Origin: Thalassotalea fonticola
GTDB taxonomy: Bacteria > Pseudomonadota > Gammaproteobacteria > Enterobacterales > Alteromonadaceae
Direction: 5' to 3'
Assembly (NCBI RefSeq): GCF_032911225.1
Contig: NZ_CP136600.1
Location: 434,001-498,000 of the forward strand
DNA: 64,000 nucleotides
A program made the translations under genes and the position numbers. Shown in pieces: positions 1 to 8,852 of the stretch. The notes beneath the pieces were generated by a model that saw only the letters and a list, made by a program, of their open reading frames with translations, was not told the origin of the DNA and searched no databases. Numbering within the stretch: position 1 is the stretch's first letter; each line of letters begins with the position of its first letter.

Positions 1-857
1 AATGAATTACCCATGGCTTTTTCTTTCGCTAAGTTATAGGCAAAATCTTTATCTTTACACTCACCATTTTCAGTAAGCATGGCTGCAGTGATTACTGGGA
101 AGGTGAGAACCGCTTTTTCGCGTTCACTGTTTATCCAGGTCAAAAAGAAATTTTGCAGTTTATCAACACTTTGCCAACTTGGTTTGGAAAAATCAGGGAA
201 AACAAAATCTTCAAACATTGATTGAAAGTAAAACTGATCAAAAATTGAAATATTCCAAAATACGCTCTGATATCCACGCGCTGCTGCCGGTTGATTCAAC
301 GCGTAAACAACATGTTGTAAATGGTTTTCAATTGCTTTGCTATGAGTATCCAGGTAGTCATCACCAAACTCTTTACGGGCAAAATAATCAAAGTAAGTTA
401 AAAACTCTACCGAGGCGACAGCCCCTGCAAACTGTGCTGATATGGCAAAAATCAAATTAACAAACGAACCACAAAACGATTCTATATGTTGTGGTGCTTT
501 CGACTCTCCGCCAAGCTTGGTTAAACCATCAAGTAAAAATGGGTACATGCTAATTGATGTACAATACGGTTTAATACTGGTCTCGTCATGAACATAAATT
601 TCATGATCTTCAATTTGACGTTGATATTCAGCGGCTAAATCAGCATCAAAAATTTCACTGATTTTGTTTTTTACCAATGAGCGGTTAATTTGCACATAGC
701 AATCTTTAAGCAACTCCGCTTCCAAGGTAGCAATATTCTTTTGTGTTACATTGGCATTGGCATCCATTTTAGATCCATCTGCAGCGTTTTTTGCTGCAAA
801 ATATTCTTCAATGTAAGCTGTTTTATTATTAATTTGTTCTTCGCTAAGCCGCAACAT
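1..857 (-). CDS. nrdD: Anaerobic ribonucleoside-triphosphate reductase NrdD (3' part outside window)
   Basis: Class III ribonucleotide reductase, which makes dNTPs without oxygen using a glycyl radical installed by NrdG. About 285 N-terminal residues are inside the window; the glycyl-radical C-terminus is off the left edge. The visible part starts MLRLSEEQINNKTAY and has the family stretches VHDETSIKPYC and FWNISIFDQF. It begins directly in the catalytic-domain region; I do not see the N-terminal ATP-cone (about 90 residues) that the E. coli enzyme carries. The start overlaps the nrdG stop by 14 bases, so translation is probably coupled. A GGA sits upstream of the ATG. Gene order is nrdG then nrdD, the reverse of E. 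coli. Family assignment is confident; absence of the ATP-cone rests on reading the N-terminus by eye. Confidence 0.9.
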   Translation of the reverse strand, partial: MLRLSEEQINNKTAYIEEYFAAKNAADGSKMDANANVTQKNIATLEAELLKDCYVQINRSLVKNKISEIFDADLAAEYQRQIEDHEIYVHDETSIKPYCTSISMYPFLLDGLTKLGGESKAPQHIESFCGSFVNLIFAISAQFAGAVASVEFLTYFDYFARKEFGDDYLDTHSKAIENHLQHVVYALNQPAAARGYQSVFWNISIFDQFYFQSMFEDFVFPDFSKPSWQSVDKLQNFFLTWINSEREKAVLTFPVITAAMLTENGECKDKDFAYNLAKEKAMGNS

Positions 858-1320
858 GTTGTATTCCTTTTTTTATAAATAGATGATTTAGAGTGTTACC
901 AGTGGTCAAATCAATGAATTTTTGATTTGTGTCAGGGCTATTTAATCCGCCCTTAGTAGGATCCCATTTTCCAATTTTTACATAATTTAAATGTTTGCTG
1001 ATTTCATCATTAACAGTATTTTCCCCAGTATATAGGCAGGTTTTTAGTCCCAGGTTTTGGGCTAAAATGAGCTTCTCTATAAGAGTTTCTTTTTGCCATT
1101 CTCCCCCCATAAATAACACCGTGGAAATTAGCCCTTGGTATTTGTTAATCCATTGTTGAAAATTTGTGTTTGTTAACGCCTGGCCGAAATTTTTATTCCA
1201 AAGCTCCGTGCTATGGCAACCTTTGCAACCAACTTGGCAACCAGTAATGCTAAAGCACAAACTAATCTCATTTGGCACCTCTTGAAACACTATTGTTGGT
1301 GGTAAGCAATTAAAAGTCAT
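844..1320 (-). CDS. nrdG: Anaerobic ribonucleotide reductase activating protein NrdG
   Basis: Radical-SAM activase that generates the glycyl radical on NrdD. It has 158 residues, normal for the family. The 4Fe-4S ligands are Cys28, Cys32 and Cys35 (CX3CX2C, read as GCQVGCKGCHS), and there is a glycine-rich FMGGEW segment around residue 90. The ATG at 1320 has no clear ribosome-binding site and lies directly beside a candidate NrdR box, so translation may be weak or from a short leader. The last 14 bases overlap the start of nrdD, indicating a two-gene operon. Expression is probably controlled by NrdR and FNR through sites at 1321-1398. Confidence 0.92.
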   Translation of the reverse strand: MTFNCLPPTIVFQEVPNEISLCFSITGCQVGCKGCHSTELWNKNFGQALTNTNFQQWINKYQGLISTVLFMGGEWQKETLIEKLILAQNLGLKTCLYTGENTVNDEISKHLNYVKIGKWDPTKGGLNSPDTNQKFIDLTTGNTLNHLFIKKGIQHVAA

Positions 1321-1369
1321 AAACTATATATTGGGTATTTATTGTTGTTAGACACACTATATAGTGTTT
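1321..1369 (-). promoter_or_regulatory. Tandem NrdR boxes upstream of nrdG
   Basis: Two palindromic sites match the NrdR consensus (acaCwAtATaTwGtgt). Box 1 at 1321-1336 reads aaactatatattgggt (14 of 16). Box 2 at 1354-1369 contains the perfect palindrome ACACTATATAGTGT (14 of 16 in the 16-base frame). The centres are 32 bases apart, about three helical turns, the spacing usual for cooperative NrdR pairs. Box 1 touches the nrdG start codon. The assignment is by consensus and spacing only. Confidence 0.75.
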
Positions 1370-1384
1370 TGTGGGTGGTAAAGT

Positions 1385-1398
1385 TTGATCTAGATCAA
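1385..1398. promoter_or_regulatory. FNR box upstream of nrdG-nrdD
   Basis: The sequence TTGATCTAGATCAA is a perfect match to the FNR consensus TTGAT-N4-ATCAA. It lies about 65 bases upstream of the nrdG ATG and just beyond the NrdR boxes, suiting anaerobic activation of a class III reductase. The nearest plus-strand gene starts at 1670, so nrdG is the likelier target. Confidence 0.75.
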
Positions 1399-1658
1399 AG
1401 TTTTGCGGCTTTAATATCCTCAAAATATTTAGGGAATAACATTTAAACAAAGTTTGGTTAATAAAAAGCAGAGCAAGAAATAAAGTGTAATAAGTCGTAA
1501 TTAACTGCTGCAGACCTAAGTAAATAAAGGTTTATAAGTTGTTAATTTATGGTTTCTTGAAAATATTTATTTGCTGATATTTAGTTCGCAAATTGGCAAT
1601 TACTCAACTAAATTTAATTAAAAGAAATATACTTATTCACACTGATATAAATATCGGC
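1399..1658. other. AT-rich intergenic stretch between nrdG and the DUF2235 gene
   Basis: About 260 bases of very AT-rich divergent intergenic DNA. It must hold the promoter of the DUF2235 gene, but I cannot pick -35/-10 boxes with confidence. No open frame, repeat or RNA-like structure was recognised. Confidence 0.4.
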
Positions 1659-1669
1659 AAGGAGGCAAA

Positions 1670-3262
1670 ATGCAGCGATTGATTATTTGTTTTGATGGTA
1701 CTTGGAATAATCCTGAGCAAGAAGAAAATGGCGTCACCACACCAACTAATGTTTATCGTTTAAAAAACTCTATAAATGTCACAACAACAAAATCGAAGAT
1801 TACGCAAAAGGTATTTTATCATCCTGGGGTTGGCGGTGAAGAAATTGGTTTTGTTGATGAGTTGCTGGGCGGGGCCCTTGGGTTTGGTATCAATAGTCAT
1901 ATCTCTAGTGCCTATCACTGGTTAGGTTTAAATTACGCTGAAGGTGATGAGGTTTACTTATTTGGTTTTTCTCGAGGCGCATTTTCAGCAAGGAGTTTAG
2001 CTGGTTTTCTAGGCAAAGGTTTATTGAACCTCAAAGATATTTCAGCTAAGCAAAGTTGGCAAAGAGTCGATAAAGCTTTTGTCAGTGGCTATAAGAACAA
2101 GCTCCCACAAAATAGTTGGGCAAAGACTGATTGGCAGTTTTTCCATGATAAAGGACCTGTTCCCATTACGTTCTTAGGTGTCTGGGATACGGTAGGAGCC
2201 CTTGGAATCCCTGATGATTTAGAGATCATAAATTTATTCGATCGTAAAGAAACCTGGCAATTTCATGACACTAAATTAGCAGAGCATATTAAACATGCAC
2301 GCCATGCTATGGCTATGGATGAAAAACGTACCAGTTTTACTGTTACTCGTTGGAGCAATGCTGAAGAACACTCTGACGCCATTGAATTATGGTTTCCTGG
2401 CGTACATTCAGATGTAGGTGGCGGTTATCAAGACAGTGATTTATCAAACGGTGCGCTTAAATGGATGATCCAGCAAAGCAGCGGTTTTGGCCTGGAGTAT
2501 CGACAAGATATTGAGCAGATAATTTCGGACAGTGCTGTTGGCGTTTTACATAACTCTTTTAAGGGAGCATTTTCTAAATTACGCTCTCGACCAAGAAATA
2601 TACCGGCGTTAATTAAAGCCAATTCTTCGCTCTTTCATGATAGCGCCTTTATTCGTCAGCGCATATCACCAATAGAGCATGAGCCTTATTATCCCTCGCA
2701 AATATTAGCGAAAAATGAAAGTATAACGATACAAGTATTTGCTAAATGTCGTTGGAACAAGACATCAGTGTATTTAGAGCAGGGTAATGAATATGTATTT
2801 GATGCGTACGGTGAATGGCAAGATGGCGTAGAAAGTTGCGACTGGCTTGGTACTGAGCACAATAAGCAACGAACTACAGGCGATTTAATTCGGGCAACAT
2901 CAAGCTTTTTAGGGAAATTTGAATCGTTAATTAAACGGTTTAGTAAAAATGTATCCACCGATTTTTTTGGTAGCAAACGGGTTGAAAATAAACCTTGGTT
3001 CGCCTTAATCGGGGCAATAGCAAACGACAGCGGACAAACCCATAAAGGCTTTACATTTAAGCATAGTAACGATTATCAACAAGTGGTAAAACACGATGGC
3101 AGTGCTATTCCGCATCAATATTTGCAACTCGCTGATCATCAAAAAAATAGACCATTACTTATCAATCATCCCGGATATTTATATTGCTTTGCCAACGACG
3201 CTTGGAGTTTTTATGAAAATAATAAAGGCTATATTGAATTAACTATAACTCGGGTAAAATAA
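1670..3262 (+). CDS. DUF2235 (Tle1-like phospholipase fold) alpha/beta hydrolase
   Basis: A 530-residue protein with the DUF2235 domain, the catalytic fold shared with Tle1 type VI lipase effectors. The N-terminus LIICFDGTWNN is the family signature. The nucleophile elbow is GFSRGA with Ser101. The segments FLGVWDTVGALG (about 165-180) and WFPGVHSDVGGGY (about 243-255) carry the expected Asp and His of the triad. The last 200 residues are a separate region I do not recognise. There is no signal peptide or membrane helix, so the product starts out cytoplasmic. A strong ribosome-binding site (AAGGAGG) precedes the ATG. No VgrG, PAAR, Hcp or immunity-like gene lies nearby, so role and substrate remain open. 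Confidence 0.85.
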   Translation: MQRLIICFDGTWNNPEQEENGVTTPTNVYRLKNSINVTTTKSKITQKVFYHPGVGGEEIGFVDELLGGALGFGINSHISSAYHWLGLNYAEGDEVYLFGFSRGAFSARSLAGFLGKGLLNLKDISAKQSWQRVDKAFVSGYKNKLPQNSWAKTDWQFFHDKGPVPITFLGVWDTVGALGIPDDLEIINLFDRKETWQFHDTKLAEHIKHARHAMAMDEKRTSFTVTRWSNAEEHSDAIELWFPGVHSDVGGGYQDSDLSNGALKWMIQQSSGFGLEYRQDIEQIISDSAVGVLHNSFKGAFSKLRSRPRNIPALIKANSSLFHDSAFIRQRISPIEHEPYYPSQILAKNESITIQVFAKCRWNKTSVYLEQGNEYVFDAYGEWQDGVESCDWLGTEHNKQRTTGDLIRATSSFLGKFESLIKRFSKNVSTDFFGSKRVENKPWFALIGAIANDSGQTHKGFTFKHSNDYQQVVKHDGSAIPHQYLQLADHQKNRPLLINHPGYLYCFANDAWSFYENNKGYIELTITRVK

Positions 3263-3329
3263 TTCCTTTTTATCATTATAAAATACAGTATGATTACCCT
3301 AATAATTGGCTCATACCTTTAAGGCCTCA

Positions 3330-4523
3330 ATGCGTTTTATCCATACTTCAGACTGGCACATCGGCCGGCTATTTCAAAACATCTCATTACTTGACGATCA
3401 ACTGTTTGTATTAAAACAAATTAAGCAGTACGCCAAAGATTACAAAATAGACGCTTTAGTGGTATCCGGAGACATTTTTGATCGCTCAGTTCCACCAAGC
3501 GATGCGGTTGATGCTTTAAACCAGTTTATTAAAAGTATAGAAATTTTAGCTATTCCCATCATTATGATCAGCGGTAATCATGACAGTGCCAAGCGCTTAC
3601 GTTTTGGTGCCCAGCAAATGCAAAAGGCTGGTTTGCATATCCTCGCTGATTTAAATGATATTGAGCAAGGCATAGTGATAAACAGCGAAACCGGGCCGGT
3701 TACATTTTACGGCATCCCGTATCATGATCCGGTGGAAGTACGCGAAGCGTTCAACACAGCTGAGCAGGGGATAGAAATTAAATCCTACGATCAAGCCCAT
3801 ACCTTTGCTGCCAAAAAAATATTAACTCACAAGGCGGCTAATTATCCAAAGCAACCCGCGGTGTTGCTTAGTCATTGCTTTATTGATGGCGCCAGTGAAT
3901 CTGACTCGGAAAGACCTTTATCAATAGGCGGAGCCGATAGAGTGTCGTGGCAACCATTAACCGAGTTTGATTACGTTGCTTTAGGTCATTTACATGCACC
4001 TCAGTTCAAAGGTGAGCAGCATATTCGATATTCTGGATCATTACTTAAATACTCTTTTTCTGAATATAAGCAGAATAAGGGCGTGACTTTGGTTGAAATG
4101 GACGCTAAAGGCTTAGTGTCACACCTGCACTTACCATTAACGGCTAGGCATGATTTACGTGTTATTGAAGGCACATTGGAAGAGTTAATTGCCAAGGGCC
4201 AAGCGAGTCTAGGTAACAGTGAAACAGCGAATGAAGATTATTTATTGGCAAAGCTTACTGACACGCAGGTGATCTTAGACCCTATGGGCCGACTGCGAGC
4301 GGTATACCCGAATGTATTGCAAATAGAACGGACTAACTTTGAGCTGCAAAGTGGTAGTAAATTAAGCCAAAATACCACATTGTCTAGCGCAAATCAGCGC
4401 AGTGAAGAAGAAGTATTTACTGATTTTTTTAGCCAAGTAATGAATACTGAGTTATCAAAAGAGCAAATTGCAATATTGCAATCAACTATTACCGATGCCC
4501 GAGCTAATATGGAGGGTGAGTAA
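3330..4523 (+). CDS. sbcD: Exonuclease SbcCD subunit D (Mre11-like nuclease)
   Basis: Nuclease subunit of SbcCD, which cuts hairpins and processes double-strand ends. It has 397 residues. Metallophosphoesterase motifs occur in order: DWHIG (Asp8, His10), SGDIFD (about 48-53), GNHD (about 85), SHCFIDG (about 185) and ALGHLHAP (about 222). I chose the ATG at 3330 because the family begins at the MRFIHTSDWH stretch; a TTG 24 bases upstream is in frame. The stop codon shares one base with the sbcC start (TAATG), the usual coupled arrangement. Confidence 0.95.
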   Translation: MRFIHTSDWHIGRLFQNISLLDDQLFVLKQIKQYAKDYKIDALVVSGDIFDRSVPPSDAVDALNQFIKSIEILAIPIIMISGNHDSAKRLRFGAQQMQKAGLHILADLNDIEQGIVINSETGPVTFYGIPYHDPVEVREAFNTAEQGIEIKSYDQAHTFAAKKILTHKAANYPKQPAVLLSHCFIDGASESDSERPLSIGGADRVSWQPLTEFDYVALGHLHAPQFKGEQHIRYSGSLLKYSFSEYKQNKGVTLVEMDAKGLVSHLHLPLTARHDLRVIEGTLEELIAKGQASLGNSETANEDYLLAKLTDTQVILDPMGRLRAVYPNVLQIERTNFELQSGSKLSQNTTLSSANQRSEEEVFTDFFSQVMNTELSKEQIAILQSTITDARANMEGE

Positions 4524-7500
4524 TGAAACTCCATAAGTTAACTATTCAGGCATTTGGCCCGTTCGCTCAGACCGAGAACATAGATTTTTCTGACTTAGGC
4601 GATAATCCATTATTCTTAATCGACGGCCCAACCGGAGCAGGTAAATCATCAATATTACATGCGGTTTGTTACGCCTTGTATGGCGAAACAACGGATGAAG
4701 ACAGAAAAGACATGAGCGTGCGCTGTGACAATGCCGCAGATGAAACGCTAACCCAATTAAGCCTGGAGTTTTCAATTCGAGGCCAACATTATCGCATTAC
4801 CCGCATCCCAACACAGCAACGCAAAGCCAAACGTGGCGAGGGTTTTACCGAACAAAAATCTGAAGCTCATTTGGTAAAATTACTTGATGATAATGAAGAA
4901 CAAACTTTAGTCACTAAAAAGGTTAAAGACGCTAACGAGCAAATAAAAATAATTGTTGGTTTATCAGCACAGCAATTTCGACAAGTTATGGTATTACCGC
5001 AAGGAAAATTCAGAGAGCTTTTACTGGCTAATTCCAGTGAACGACAAGCCATTTTATCAACCTTGTTTCAAACTGAAATATACCAGCGTATAGAACAATT
5101 GTTAAAAACCAAAGCCGGTAATATTGAACGCGAATATGCTCGTTTTAAAGAGCAAATTAATGAAGCACTCAGTGAAGTATTCGTTGATGGTAAAGAAAGT
5201 TTAATTGCGGCAGTGAGTGCTGCTGAATCAAAACAAGAAGAGTTAAATAAGGCTAAACTCGCAGTAGAGCAACAACGCCAACATAGTAACAACAAAGTAG
5301 AAGCTGCCCAAGGTTTAGCGAAATTATTCGCCAGTAAAGCGATGAAGCATAACAGCTTAGCGCAACATGTTAGTCAAAAAGAGGTTGTTGAGCAAAAGCG
5401 TAAACAGCTGACTTTGGCAAAACAAGCTAGCTTTATTGCGCTTAAATATAATGTTCTAAAGCAGAGTGAAGTTGATTTAACCAGTAATGCTGAGCAACAT
5501 CAATTAGCCATGCAAAGTCAGCAACAATTAGCTTTGCACCTTGCACAAACAACGAAACAACTAGAAACGGTAACAAGCCAATATCAACAACGGGATCACC
5601 TGGTTAATCAAGGAACTAAGTTGCAAGGTTACAAACAGACCTTGGCAGGTCTTGAACAGTTATACCAGCAGTCAAAACATTGCCAAGAGCAAGAGCAATA
5701 CTCGGTTACAAAACACAGTGAACTAAAACTGCAATTTAACCAATACACTCAACGGAGTGAAAAAGGCTTACAGGTAATACATGACCTGCATCAAGAGTTG
5801 CAGGGCAAAGCACAAATGGTGCGCATTCAGCAAGAATTGCAGCAACAATCGAATAGTTTAGTTGCATTGCAACTACTTAATAAAAACATAGCCAACCAGC
5901 AAGTTAAAATTAACCAGCTAGCGAGCTCATTTGAGCAAGCAAAACAACAATTTTCGCAAGCAACGTATAATGCAAACCATATTGAGATGCTATGGCATTC
6001 AAACCAGGCAGCTCTTCTTGCACAAACACTACAGGCAGACGCGCCATGTCCTGTTTGTGGCTCAATTGAACATCCACAGCCGGCAACCAGTTCAGCCGAA
6101 ATGGCGAACGCCAATAAAGAGCATGTAGATACGGCTAGAGCAGAACAACTAAAGTTAAATCAAATCCAAAGTGACGCTGATAAAAAGCTAAGTGCAACGA
6201 AACAAGAGCTAGCTCAATTAGAGCAACAAAAACAACAGTTAATTAATGAACTTGGTGCAGATTTTGATAAAACATTGGCGCAGATAAACGAGGCGCTTAA
6301 CGTTGTGAATACACAAATTTTTGAGTTAGAAACGAAAGAAAGCAACTTGCCTAAATGGCAACAAAAACAGCAAGAAATGCAAGAGCAGTTAGCTCCAATA
6401 AGTAAAAATATCACCGAGCTAGAACACAGTATTCCTACATTGCAGGCCAATACTGTTGCAGCAAAGACAAAGTTGCAAACAGCAGAGCAGGCACTACCTG
6501 AGCAATATAGAAACGCGGCAGAGCTCGAAATTGCAATTACCAACAACAAGGCCCAGGTTGAACATCTAGATATTAATCTACGTAATGCTCAGCAACACCA
6601 CCATAAAGCAAGCAACGACAGTAGTGCTATAGATGCCACCATTGAGCAAATAACTGCAAGCAAAATATTAATATCTGAAAGACTTAAATCACATACAACA
6701 AACTGGCAGCAAGCTTTAAGCGCCAGTATATTTGATAATGATGCCGCATTTAAGCAAGCAATAATGCCAAATGAAATAATTGAACAGATAGCAGGCGAAA
6801 TTGAATTGTTTGATAATACCTTGCAGGGCTTAAACAGTGGGATATCGGTACTGGCAGAGCAGTTAAAGAATAAAGTTGAGCCAAATTTAGCGCAACTCAA
6901 TGCGCACTTAACAGAACAACAAACCCTATATAAACAAGCTGAAGAAGCTTGGGCAATCGCTCAAAGTCAACACCGCAAACTACAAGATACGTTAACTAAA
7001 GTAACCCGTATTGAAGCCGAGCAAGAAGATAATAAAAAGCAGTTTGAAGTCATTGGCACCCTAGCCAGCGCAGCTTCAGGCAAAGGTAATGTAAAAGTTT
7101 CTCTAGAGCGTTTTGTCTTAGGAGATTTGCTGGATTCCGTTTTGGCTATTGCAAGTAAACGATTGCATATAATGAGTAAAGGCCAATATCGACTTGTTCG
7201 CCAAGATGAAGGCACACAAAAGCGTAATGTTACCGCAGGATTAGATTTAGCAATAGATGATGCTTACACCGGTAAAACACGACCTGTTGCTACACTTTCT
7301 GGTGGTGAATCATTTATGGCTTCGCTTTCATTAGCTTTAGGCTTAAGCGATGTTGTGCAGCAGCGCTCAGGTGGTATTCAATTAGATACCTTGTTTATTG
7401 ATGAAGGTTTTGGCTCTCTTGATCAAGAGTCATTGCAACTTGCCATTCAAACCTTAATTGATTTACAGGCAACCGGTAGAACTATCGGTATTATCTCGCA

Positions 7501-7588
7501 TGTGTCAGAGCTGAAAGAACAAATGGCACTACGTATTGATGTACAAAGTAGCAGAGTGGGCAGTTCAATAACGACGATTGGAGTATAA
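4523..7588 (+). CDS. sbcC: Exonuclease SbcCD subunit C (Rad50-like ATPase)
   Basis: SMC-like ATPase partner of SbcD, 1021 residues. The N-terminal Walker A is GPTGAGKSS (about residue 36). A long Gln- and Glu-rich coiled coil follows, broken by a zinc hook CPVCGS with Cys509 and Cys512. The C-terminal lobe has the ABC signature TLSGGESFMAS and the Walker B LFIDEGFGSLD. All parts needed for an active dimeric SMC-type ATPase are present. It overlaps sbcD by one base and is the last gene of the operon. Many open frames on the opposite strand here are coding shadows. Confidence 0.95.
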   Translation: MKLHKLTIQAFGPFAQTENIDFSDLGDNPLFLIDGPTGAGKSSILHAVCYALYGETTDEDRKDMSVRCDNAADETLTQLSLEFSIRGQHYRITRIPTQQRKAKRGEGFTEQKSEAHLVKLLDDNEEQTLVTKKVKDANEQIKIIVGLSAQQFRQVMVLPQGKFRELLLANSSERQAILSTLFQTEIYQRIEQLLKTKAGNIEREYARFKEQINEALSEVFVDGKESLIAAVSAAESKQEELNKAKLAVEQQRQHSNNKVEAAQGLAKLFASKAMKHNSLAQHVSQKEVVEQKRKQLTLAKQASFIALKYNVLKQSEVDLTSNAEQHQLAMQSQQQLALHLAQTTKQLETVTSQYQQRDHLVNQGTKLQGYKQTLAGLEQLYQQSKHCQEQEQYSVTKHSELKLQFNQYTQRSEKGLQVIHDLHQELQGKAQMVRIQQELQQQSNSLVALQLLNKNIANQQVKINQLASSFEQAKQQFSQATYNANHIEMLWHSNQAALLAQTLQADAPCPVCGSIEHPQPATSSAEMANANKEHVDTARAEQLKLNQIQSDADKKLSATKQELAQLEQQKQQLINELGADFDKTLAQINEALNVVNTQIFELETKESNLPKWQQKQQEMQEQLAPISKNITELEHSIPTLQANTVAAKTKLQTAEQALPEQYRNAAELEIAITNNKAQVEHLDINLRNAQQHHHKASNDSSAIDATIEQITASKILISERLKSHTTNWQQALSASIFDNDAAFKQAIMPNEIIEQIAGEIELFDNTLQGLNSGISVLAEQLKNKVEPNLAQLNAHLTEQQTLYKQAEEAWAIAQSQHRKLQDTLTKVTRIEAEQEDNKKQFEVIGTLASAASGKGNVKVSLERFVLGDLLDSVLAIASKRLHIMSKGQYRLVRQDEGTQKRNVTAGLDLAIDDAYTGKTRPVATLSGGESFMASLSLALGLSDVVQQRSGGIQLDTLFIDEGFGSLDQESLQLAIQTLIDLQATGRTIGIISHVSELKEQMALRIDVQSSRVGSSITTIGV

Positions 7589-7647
7589 CTATTGATGGGG
7601 CCAATGGTATAAACCACATCGCGATTTAATAAACCCAATACCATGTA

Positions 7648-7740
7648 CTGAACTCGATGCATTAGCATCGCCCTGAACTTGTTTCAGGGTCTTAAATCAG
7701 TATCTGCTTTTTTTATACGAGATCCTGAAATAAATTCAGG
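7648..7740. repeat. Dispersed hairpin repeat (GATGCrTTAGCATCG / cctgaa family), copy 1
   Basis: Three small inverted repeats in a row: CGATGC-atta-GCATCG, CCCTGAA-cttgt-TTCAGGG, then CCTGAA-ataaa-TTCAGG. Related copies occur at 16525, 19089, 32427, 32581 and 58356, always between genes. It follows sbcC by about 60 bases and could help end that transcript, but there is no clean T-tract. I see no gene in the 7589-7837 gap. Confidence 0.7.
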
Positions 7741-7793
7741 AAGGGGGAATACGGTTCAGGAAGGGGATGGAGTAAAGAGCAATTGCAAATAAA

Positions 7794-7818
7794 AAGGCCA
7801 ATGTGATGCATTGGCCTT
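7794..7818 (-). terminator. Rho-independent terminator of the 7838-8605 gene
   Basis: A 10-bp stem (AAGGCCAATG / CATTGGCCTT) with a 5-base loop. On the minus strand it is followed by tttttattt, 20 bases after the stop codon of the secreted-protein gene. Confidence 0.85.
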
Positions 7819-7837
7819 GTAGTCTCTTTTAAAAATA

Positions 7838-8605
7838 CTATTCACTTGCAGATAAATCTTCCCGTATTCTATAAACCGTATACGTCGTAGAATGAAAATT
7901 ATCGGTCCAGCTTTTAAGTGCATCCTCGGCTTTTTGTTTATCGCCTATTTGTTCAGCAAAGGCTGCCGCAAATGATTTTTCCGGTGGCGCCATACCTGCA
8001 TAACCTTCATAAGGAATAACCAAGCTTAATCCACCATCGCCACCAATTTGCCAAGTCCAAGCCCAAGAATATGGCCACTTCATGGCTTTCGCGGTATCGC
8101 TAAGCATTTTTTTACCATCACTTATGCTTTTTCCTGTGCCCATTTTGTCTTTATAGTCAGTGACCGCAAAGTATTTAAAGTTATTTTCGCCTTCCGGCCA
8201 GTTGCCGTTGGCAAAGTCCACACGTGAGTAATAATGTTCATAACGAGCAACATATTGATGGACTGTGCTGTTCCAATGATCATTAACTTTATTGTCATTC
8301 TCCCATTTGATGTAATTTTCTATATCTTTAAAAGCAGTACAACAAAAGCGTACAACATAAAAGTTTAAGTCATTACCAACAACCGGTACATAAGTGTTCC
8401 AATTACGTGGGTCACCTTTTGACACTCTAAATTTGAGGTGTTCTTTAAATGCTTGCTCAAATTGAGCTTGTTGACCTGCATTAGGTACCATGACCCATGA
8501 ATCAGCCAGTGAAGGGGGCTTTTCATCAGCGGCAAACGCTGAAAAGCTAAATTGAATAATTGCCAGCAAGCTGACAATGAAAGTTTTTAGTATTACTTTG
8601 CTCAT
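7838..8605 (-). CDS. Secreted protein of unknown function
   Basis: 255 residues with a clear Sec signal peptide (Lys-rich start, hydrophobic core, cleavage after AFA near residue 25), so periplasmic or exported. I do not recognise the family. The mature part looks like two related halves: each opens with a Trp-containing strand, then a helix with acidic and Phe residues, then a segment of the type GDPRNWNTYVPVVGNDLNFY or SYAWTW-like aromatic strands. This resembles a duplicated alpha-beta fold of the dimeric-barrel kind, but that is inference. Mature Cys are only a CC pair near residue 88. Single gene with its own terminator. The neighbours suggest no role. Confidence 0.75.
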   Translation of the reverse strand: MSKVILKTFIVSLLAIIQFSFSAFAADEKPPSLADSWVMVPNAGQQAQFEQAFKEHLKFRVSKGDPRNWNTYVPVVGNDLNFYVVRFCCTAFKDIENYIKWENDNKVNDHWNSTVHQYVARYEHYYSRVDFANGNWPEGENNFKYFAVTDYKDKMGTGKSISDGKKMLSDTAKAMKWPYSWAWTWQIGGDGGLSLVIPYEGYAGMAPPEKSFAAAFAEQIGDKQKAEDALKSWTDNFHSTTYTVYRIREDLSASE

Positions 8606-8852
8606 TATGTTTTCCTTAATGAATTGGCGTGCTTAGCTCAATCCTTTGAAACGACTCATAACAACAAAACACTTAAAACTATGAATTCAAATGGCATTAA
8701 AGCCAGCGCGATTACCGTTAAAGCGTAGCAAAAATTATAGAAATCACAATTTTTGACTTTTAAGTTATAACTTCTAAACTTAACTTTTGTACAAAAAACT
8801 AGCATTTTCAGCTACTGAGTTGAATGGTTTATATAAGTCAGCGGACGGTTGA

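Noticed and set aside
179..460. 93-residue plus-strand frame
   Set aside because: It lies opposite nrdD, whose protein is clearly recognisable on the minus strand.
1670..3262. Calling the DUF2235 gene a type VI effector
   Set aside because: No secretion component, adaptor or immunity-like gene is present, so only the fold is claimed.
3330..7588. SbcCD as an anti-phage system
   Set aside because: Gene order and motifs are those of the ordinary chromosomal repair nuclease, with no defence genes around.
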